Origin: Lenzites betulinus
Taxonomy: Eukaryota; Basidiomycota; Agaricomycetes; Polyporales; Polyporaceae
Assembly (NCBI GenBank): GCA_022264855.1
Contig: JABYQU010000036.1
Location: 62,001-126,000, forward strand
Length of the DNA: 64,000 bases
Direction: 5' to 3'
How positions within the stretch are numbered: position 1 is the stretch's first letter; each line of letters starts with the position of its first letter. Under the pieces are notes generated by a model. That model was given only the letters and a program-made list of their open reading frames with translations, was not told where the DNA came from and did not search any database. Made by a program: the position numbers and the translations under genes. Shown piece by piece: positions 56,715 through 64,000 of this stretch.

Positions 56715-59700
56715 TCACACCTGGGCCGTCTGAGGCTTGCGCCCCTCCTGTCTCCCGGGGCCGTGGGCGGGGCGTGCTCTGCGCGGTTTCGCACTTGGAG
56801 CTGGGGGGCCCTCCTGTCCATCCTGCCCCCGACTCCGCTCAACAGGCTTCGCCCTCTGCCTCTTCGGCCCGTCCGCGCTCCTCGCCTTCCCGCCACCGCC
56901 GCCCGTCTGCGGCTCCCCAGCCGCAGACACGCCTCCCCCCGACGCGGGCACGGGCGCGGCACCCTTCCCCCTCGGCGCGCGCGTCTTCCGTGGCTTCTGC
57001 GGCGGGCCACCCGAGAAGAGCGCAGCGACGGCGGCCTGCTCCTCCTCCTTGAGGCGCGCCTCCTCCGCGGTCCACCACGCGAGGAAGTCCGCCTCGACCT
57101 GCCGCGCGCGCTCCTCCTCCTGGATCTCGACGAGCGAGCGCCGGTCGCGCGCAGGCGACGCGTCCTGCTCGAGCTGGGAGAGCTGGATCGCGGCGAAGGA
57201 CACGGCGGCGCTCGGGCCTGGGCCTGGGCGGGTGCTGGGGGAGGAGGACTGCACGACGGGCTGCACGGGTGGGGGCGTCCATACGCTGCCGCTTCTGTAA
57301 ATGAGAACACAGAGATCAGTGAATGAGAGAGGAGTAGCTGAGGGAGGGTACTTACGATACGCGACGGATGGACGAGGGGCCTGACGAAGCAGGTGCTTGC
57401 TTCGTGGGAGTGAACACGGGCCCGAGACCGGGTGCGACGACGGGCTTGCGCGGCGTCGTTGGCTGCGAGCGCGGAGTGTTCGAAGGGCCTGCAGCTGAAG
57501 GTCCTGCAGACGCAGAGGTCGAAGTCCCCACTTGCGGTCGGGGGTTAGTCGGCGGCGGAGGGAGCGCAACGGACGCGGTTGCAGGGGTGCCATTGAGAGG
57601 GGTCGTGCCCTGCGGTGGTGTCCTCCACGAGTGGCCATCGGAAGGTACACGCGGTAGCGGTACGGCCTTCGCTGCGCCATCCGCTGACGGGCGGGCGGGA
57701 GGCATACCCCTTGATAGTGCTTCGAGCGACTCCGGAGGCGCACGACGAGCGGGTGCAGAGGTGGTCCCGATCTTCTTTGTAGAGGCTTCTGCCATGATCG
57801 CCTTCATGTCCACCTTCGGAGCGGAGGTGATAGTCCGCCACCCGCTGGAAGGTTTCTCGCCGCTACTAGACACGCGCGGCGGTGTGCCCGAGGCCTGTAC
57901 AACCGTCTCTGGTTCGTCCATTAGGAATACCTCGTCATCCGGAATGCCCGTCGCAACCGGCCGGGTGGAGAACGTCGGGCGGAGCATCGGGCTGCTAGGC
58001 GCAGACGACTGCTTGTTTGCGCGTCGGCTCGGACCAGGGGGCGAGAGCTTCGGGGAGTCCCTGAACGCACCCGAGCGCACCGTCGGGATGATTGGTTGCG
58101 GGAAGTCCTGGAGCGCGAGCCATTCGGCCCACGTCTCCATTGCCTTGTCGACGATACGTGTCGAGCGCGAGACGGGGTACTTCCGCGCCTGCTCAGAGCG
58201 CACGAACGCAGAGAGCTGCTTGATGTGCTCCGCAGCGAGGTCCTCGAGCATGCGGCTCTCGAGGAAGACTTCCATGTTGACCGCGAGGTACTCCTGGAGT
58301 AACCGCACGAGCGGTTTTGCGTGGTAGTGAGTGGCGTCGGCCAGGACGGAGCAGACGTTGTTGATCCACACGCGCTTCATGATCACCCAGGAGCAGATGA
58401 GGATGAGCCGGTCGATGTGAAGTTCATTCTACGAAAGCAGCATCAGCACGTGCACCACTGCGAGTAAAGTATTGGCAGGCTCACCGCTGCGGCCATGACT
58501 TGGAACATGAAGTCAATCAGCTCGTCCGTTGACCGAACATCCTCGACGACATCGAAGATCTCCATGTCCCCTCCACAACACAAATACTTCAACACTGGCT
58601 CCATAGCCCGCCAATTCAGGTGCGTGAGGTCTACCACGACCGTGCCTTCCGGTGTCCACCGTTTGACCGTCCAGTCCTTGTCGTCGAAGAACGCGGCAAA
58701 GAACGGGGAGCGCGCCCGCAAAATGACCGAGTGGCAGTAGACCTCTCGTTCCGCCAGCTGCAGAACGACGTCGCCGGCAAGAGGCCGCACAACGCGAGGA
58801 CCTTCCGCCTGGTTGGCCGTGAACAGCCGCTGGAGGTCGCGCGCGAGGGTAGCCTTTGGCGTGCGCTTCACGGGTGCCTCGAGGACGTCGGAGAACATGG
58901 GTAGATCCAGCAACGCCGCGAGAAACTGTAGTTCGGTTTTCACCTGTACGGTTTTAGCCTTGACCTGGTCCAGCTGTTGCAGAACCGCATGTCCGATACG
59001 ATGATCCCACACCGCTAGGGGCTCGTCTGCGTACAGGTACACGAACAGGATGAGTACCGAGAGCGGGTGGCATCCCGTGAAGGTGAGGCGGGACCGCCGC
59101 GAATCACCCCTGTTTGCATGTCCTTGCACAGTGATGCTCGACCGAGGGTCGCGTACGGTCTTGTGGTCTGCCAAGATCTGGCACAGCACTGGGGAGCGAG
59201 CTGCCAGGATAGCGCGGTGCGCCGGTAGGTCAATGCCTGACGACTGGACATGAACCAGAAGATCAGCCCCGAAAGGCATATCTTCTGGGTCTAACACCGG
59301 TGCTCCGTCGGTGCCCTTTCGAGCCTTTTTGAGCAGCAGGATGACCTGGCACAGAGCCTTGAGCTGCTTGATATCGCTCTGCACCGCCGCGTCCTCTTCC
59401 TCCTCGTCCGAGTCGACATCTGGAGCCGGGTGTGTGTCTTCGGGTGAGCCGACAGGAGATGTGAGGGGAATATATGCTGAATACTCCTCCTTCCGTAGCT
59501 TGAGGTGAAAGTACGGTTGGATAGGTGCGAGATCCTGAGGAAGACGATGTCCGACCACCTGGATCTCTTCTGGCACCCAGTCCGAACGCAGCGCAGCAAA
59601 CGCGCCTGTCGCGTTCGCGCAAACTTGTGTGACCCGCTGTATATATGGAATGCGCTGGAACCGGAAAGTCTTGGCTGAATTACCCTGGCCTGCCTTCAGG

Positions 59701-61566
59701 TTGCGAGAGCGCACGAAGACGTGGCCCGACTCCGTACAGATGATGATCGAGCCGTCCACGCCGAGGGCGACGTCCTACGTTGACCAGGTCAATTTGAGTC
59801 TCGGAAACTTGGAGAGAAGTACGCACCCGAACGGCGCTGAACTGCTTGCGGAGCGCCCACACACGCTGTGGCTGCACTATGGAGCGAGACTTGGACGCGT
59901 TGGCTCCAGGTTCCGGTGGGGAGGGAAGAGCGAAAGTGAAGACTTCTCCACTTGAAGACAAAGCAGCGAATGTGTCTTCGCAGCTTGTAATCTTGTCAAT
60001 GTTTGCGCTGTTGCGGTTCGCGGCTTGTGGGGGCCTATATGCTACAAACTCGGAAGGGAACGAGTACGCAGGGAAGCTGTGATACGTTTAGTCCAGAGCG
60101 GGGTGCGGTGTGTAAGGGAGGACTAACTTGACTTTGAAATGGCCGTCATTCCAAAGGCATATCACCTCTTGGGTATCCACCAGACATGCCAGGGCGGAAT
60201 CCTGTAGCAAATTAGCTGTACAGTACTAGCGAAGGCAACCAGGAGGCTGCGCACTGTGATGGACACCGATATCACAGGCTTGGTGATCTTGGTGACAACT
60301 CGAGGCTGGATTTGTACGGGGTGCGCCGACCGATCATACCCTGGATGCAGCACTTAAATACCTAGTCACCTACCGGACGTTGCGACCACATACCTAGTTG
60401 TCCGTTGTTCGTGCCCCACGTGAAGACATCGTCTGCGGTCCAGCAGACCGACGCAGTTTTGCATGCGGCGACGCCAATGACCATTCGGCCCCTGAGCGCG
60501 CCTGAAATCTTCCGTGGTGTCGTCTGTATAGGTTCATCGCTTCGAATTCCGGTTTCCGTCTCAACTATGTAGCCAAGTTGTGAAAATCTGTTCAATCCCC
60601 AGGTATACACTTCCCCGCTCTTCGTCAGGATGAGGGTATGGTCCTGCCCGCATGCCACGGATTTGACTGTCTGGTTGAAGCCTGGGAGGGGGGTGGGCGA
60701 GTACTGTGTGTGTTGGCCTGACCCGAGTCTATAAACAGATTAACGTTGAGCGCCGTGAAGGATTGATAGCCCGAAAGACATACCGTCCGCCGCTGCCAAA
60801 ACCGCATACACGCAGGTTGGCCCTGGCCTCGTCCGTCACGATCACTGCCCGCAGTTCAGCGCGTGCTCTGGGATTCCGAGCGCACCGACATACCGGTATG
60901 CAGTCTGGACATAACAATCTGCTTGACGCGAATGGGAGTGAAGCGTTTGGCGAGAGACTCGGTCTCCGGGACGGGAGATACGCGCAGGGAAATAAGGTCC
61001 GGGAACGCTCTGTCATTGCCATCCCCCACCCCGAGGGTGGCGTTGCGGTTTGAGCCCCAGGTATACAAGTCGTGGCCGCGGTCGCCAGTATCTGCTGCGC
61101 ACGATTCCTCAGGACCATTTTGCCCGGGCCTGGTACCTTCGATGGTGGAGTTGTACAGATCGAAGGGAGTATACCCCTCGACATCGCGCAGGGACGTGTC
61201 CACGTCCTGCCGTTGCAGCAAGAGCAGCGCTGTCGCGAAGTTTCCGTGGTACAGCGCGCGGTGCAGGGGCGTCCAATGGCTCTCCGCGTCGGCTATGTTG
61301 ACGTTTATAGTAGGATGGGCGAGCAGCATCCTGACATACTCCGGCGCGGCGGCATCCTCGGCGGACGCTGCTAGATGGAGCACGGTCCTCCCTAGGCTGT
61401 CCCTCGCGTTAACATCGACCGACGGAGATGCACTCAGCGGACTGGGGCGCGACCAGGACTTTCCGCCGCTCGTGCTAGGGCCGGAGTGCTGACTCCGGCC
61501 GGGGTCCAGCAGGCGCTGGAAAGCCTGCTGGTTGCGTTGGTGGAAGTGGGCATGGAGAGCGGTCAT
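56715..61566 (-). CDS. IBTK-like protein: ankyrin, RCC1 and two BTB domains
   Basis: A multi-exon minus-strand gene. Ankyrin repeats lie at about 61.4-61.1 kb (DSLGRTVLHLAAS; HWTPLHRALYHGN). RCC1 blades run from about 61.1 to 59.6 kb (DLYTWGSNRNATLGVGDGND; VACGQDHTLILTKSGEVYTW; DDVFTWGTNNGQLG; DVALGVDGSIIICTESGHVF). BTB1 starts near 59.28 kb (GADLLVHVQSSGIDLPAHRA) and BTB2 near 58.78 kb (GDVVLQLAEREVYCHSVILR), then a helical region and a long Pro/Ser/Lys-rich tail ending KPQTAQV. This order is that of animal IBTK and fission yeast Btb3, substrate adaptors of Cullin-3 ubiquitin ligases. The start is uncertain: the first in-frame ATG is at 61566, but a 78-nt phase-0 intron (61680-61603) could join an upstream exon starting at 61812. 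The last exon begins at 57294. Confidence 0.88.
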
Positions 61567-62129
61567 ACAGCGGGGGTCGGGCACGAGCAGCGACCAGGAG
61601 TCCTAGCGACTCCCTTCGAGGTCGGGCTGTTCGTAGGGCGTTGCGCGGCAGATGAAGCGCAACGATAAGGCTTGCAGTACAAGCGACGGAGCTCGAGACT
61701 CGCAGCAGGCTCTAGAGGGGTTGCGGGGAGATGGTGGTTGTCGTTGAAGGCGAAAGAGATAAGTTAAGTCCGAAGACGAGAAAGCCTGGTGTTGGGCGAG
61801 TGATTCAGACATCGTCGGCGGTCCCGTCCTCGTCGTTGTAGCACGTGCGCGTTCTCCACAAGGCGCTAGACGTCGCCGGCAGCGACGACGATAACGAACG
61901 TTCACATCTTCCTCTCCATTCCCAGTGGCATGCATACACGTTTCACATCCCCCTCAGCTTTACTTTCACCCGCGTATGTCATATGTCCTAACTTGACATG
62001 ATAGGGGATATCATAATCGCCAGCGCATGCATTGCGGGGAAAGCTTCGGACATAGCTCGCTGTACATACAAATGATGTTTACGAACGACGTCGACCTCAA
62101 TATGCTCGTTCTGAGGCTTTCCAAATTAC
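61567..62129. other. Upstream of IBTK-like gene / 3' of EngB gene
   Basis: 563 bases. 61812-61681 may be a first coding exon of the IBTK-like gene; the remainder shows no gene. Confidence 0.4.
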
Positions 62130-63118
62130 TTACGGAGGGCGGAACACCTTCAACTCCGCTCGACGAAGCCCACACGCTTCCAGAATACTCTGCCGGACCT
62201 GCTCGACGCCGTAATGAGGATGTTCCAGCGCAGAGGTAATGATAGGTGGCAAGCATGTCGGCGCGGTGTCAAAAATATCCTTCTGTATAGTCTTGATCGC
62301 TTTCTCCAGCTCGTTGTCGCGGAGGGCATCTACCTTGGTGATGATGCCCTGCACGGTGAACTTGAGGCCGGCCGACGCCTGACACTGCTGGTCCAATGAG
62401 CTAAGCATGATCCGGTCGACCTCGTTCAGCCCATGTTTTGCGTGAAAGAGAATGTACACTCTCCGTAGCCTGAGACATATGTTAGTACACATCTCTGAAA
62501 CTGGGCAAAGGATGCGTACTCTGCACGGTTTTCGACGTAGTGGTCGAACAGCGCGCCCCATTCTGGACGGCCGCGTGAGCCGTATCCTGGTGCGTCTACT
62601 AGAACCAGCTGCCCGGGAGGGGGCCCAACACGGTAGAAGTTCAGCGTTTGTGTGCGTCCCTGCAAAAACAGCATGAGTAAGAGCACGTCTTCAAATCGGC
62701 AGGTTCCTTACTGGTTTCTTGCTGGTATGGAGCAAATTTCGTCGGCCAAGCACGGCGTTCAGTAGCGTAGACTTGCCCACATTTGCGCGTCCTGTGATAG
62801 CATGTACGTTAGCAACTGGATAAGCCACAACCACCAGTACAGCGACCGACCGGTGACAATGACCTGTAGGGTCCCCGCGCAATTCAGACATTTGCTCTGT
62901 CACACGCATCTCAATGGAAAATGTACCTCAGGCAAGCCAGTCAAAGACGGAATAGATGATGCAGACCCCGCTGCGGCAAGGAACTCTGCAGACTTAGGAT
63001 CTAAAAATGCTTTGGATGGTGGACGAGCATTCGACGATGCGTGTCGTCGGGCTGGAAGTGATCGCCCAAGCATGGTCCGTCTACAATGCACAGCGCTCCC
63101 CATGGTGTATGACACCAT
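62130..63118 (-). CDS. Mitochondrial EngB/YihA-type GTPase (Mrx8/GTPBP8-like)
   Basis: Five exons: 63118-62927, 62863-62851 (13 nt), 62791-62712, 62659-62520 and 62469-62130, total 254 aa. The first 30 residues are rich in Arg, Ser and Ala without acidic residues (MGSAVHCRRTMLGRSLPARR), a likely mitochondrial targeting signal. Then VIVTGRANVGKSTLLN (P-loop, G1 about residues 69-76), KKPGRTQTLNFYRV (G2 Thr), VLVDAPGYGSRGRPEWG (G3 DxxG at 117-120), and GIITKVDALRD (G4 TKxD). Bacterial EngB helps 50S assembly; yeast Mrx8 and human GTPBP8 act on mitochondrial ribosomes or translation. The 13-nt exon supplies VIVT and the first base of the next Gly codon. ATG 63103 is an alternative start five codons in. 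Confidence 0.92.
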
Positions 63119-64000
63119 AATCCCAGCAAGAGAACTTCAGATCGAACAGAACAGAGCGGATGGCGGTAGCTGGGACGAACAAGACGAACCTACGCGAGCT
63201 AGTATAGCCTGAGGCCGCCGCGGCAGAGTCCGACAATCTCGGACTTCACTTTAGGCGCTCGCGCTGGTAATCGATGTCAACGTCTCCAAGTTGGCCGGCT
63301 GGCCTCTGGCCTTTTCCCACTGCTTGAGTATCGGAAATTGTGGTTTGTGCAGGCTGTAATTATGTTCGGAACTCCAGCATAAGTACTAGCATGAACGCTG
63401 CAAGTCCTCCGTCAACTTCACGATAGAACACGGTCCAGCGCACCAGAGGTGCACCAGAGCGCACTTCAACTTGGCGGATGCTTGAGTGATTCTCCCCGCA
63501 CCGTAGAATTCAAAGTCCCGCTAAATATTGTGCTACAATCCGGTTTACTACACCGCATGCGCACAGAGTTCACCAATGCATCTGACAAGGCGCCGTCACC
63601 ACACGATAATATGAGTCCAAGATGAGTCAAAAAATCATGTCATTTGCCTGGTGGACATCATGTTTCGGCGTGATGGAAAGACGTTTTCGTTACTACATCC
63701 TCGTCGCGAAGGACCATCCGCGACGATGACGATGGGCTCAGTCGCCGTGCCCAGTGCATTAGCGCGAAGTACGTACAAGAGACCAGGGTCATCCACTGCG
63801 GCCGGGGCCCCGTTTGCCTTGCGTCAGAATGTCAGCGTGGAGCTCAAAACCGGGACTTTGTTATATTGGTCTGGTATTGGCTGCGGCGGCCCTCGCAACG
63901 GCCAACACCGGTACCCTGAGCTATATGTATGTAAGCAGTGTCATGTTTTGCTACCAGCCGGGAGACCACAATCGACGATACATTGGGCAGAGGTTGGACA
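63119..64000. other. Right-end intergenic region
   Basis: Presumed EngB promoter followed by sequence without any supportable gene up to the window edge. Confidence 0.45.

Noticed and set aside
49111..63118. A siderophore or secondary-metabolite cluster around the iron GATA factor
   Set aside because: Neighbours are OPI1, an IBTK-like protein and an EngB GTPase; no ornithine oxygenase, NRPS or transporter gene adjoins it.
1..64000. CRISPR array, phage, integrase or bacterial operon features
   Set aside because: None seen; the intron-rich genes and nuclear tRNA structure show a eukaryotic chromosome.

Overview
The window looks like a piece of nuclear chromosome from a filamentous basidiomycete, most likely an Agaricomycete. 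Most genes are cut by introns of about 45-90 bases with GT..AG ends and CTAAC/CTGAC-like branch points. The products are typically fungal or basidiomycete (DUF6534-like membrane protein, Mkt1, Opi1, a two-finger iron GATA factor, an IBTK-like BTB protein), and the one tRNA has a short anticodon-loop intron. I read coding exons by joining reading frames across splice signals; exon sums divide by three in MKT1, RSA4, the GNAT gene, the HAUS6-like gene, eL37, the GATA factor, OPI1, the EngB GTPase and others, which supports those models.

Layout. 0-2.5 kb: the 3' end of an MFS transporter, ADE1 (SAICAR synthase) on the minus strand, and a tRNA-Lys. 2.5-7.2 kb: a gene-poor stretch with only uncertain remnants. 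7.2-11.5 kb: MKT1 and a small Cys/His protein. 11.5-22.7 kb: an 11-kb gene desert, very GC-rich up to about 19.4 kb, with simple repeats. 22.7-32.0 kb: a minus-strand series (four-exon membrane protein, ATP-dependent DNA ligase, pirin) and then RSA4 on the plus strand, sharing a 485-base divergent promoter with pirin. 32.0-35.6 kb: empty. 35.6-46.0 kb: a DUF6534-like membrane protein broken into many small exons, a GNAT acetyltransferase, a HAUS6-like augmin subunit and ribosomal protein eL37. 46.0-49.1 kb: a MITE-like element and the upstream region of a GATA factor. 49.1-63.1 kb: the SreA/Urbs1-type GATA factor, OPI1, an ankyrin-RCC1-BTB-BTB protein and a mitochondrial EngB-type GTPase.

The genes are mainly housekeeping or regulatory: purine synthesis, ribosome assembly and structure, mitochondrial translation, DNA repair, spindle assembly, phospholipid control and iron control. 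They do not form an evident pathway cluster, and I found no secondary-metabolite, CRISPR, phage-like or defence system. The most distinctive observations concern gene structure: a 7-nt microexon behind an ATG-only first exon in eL37, a 13-nt microexon leading into the P-loop of the EngB GTPase, a GC-AG intron in the GNAT gene, introns at identical positions and of nearly equal length in both GATA fingers, a cluster of GATA sites upstream of that GATA gene, and a probable MITE.
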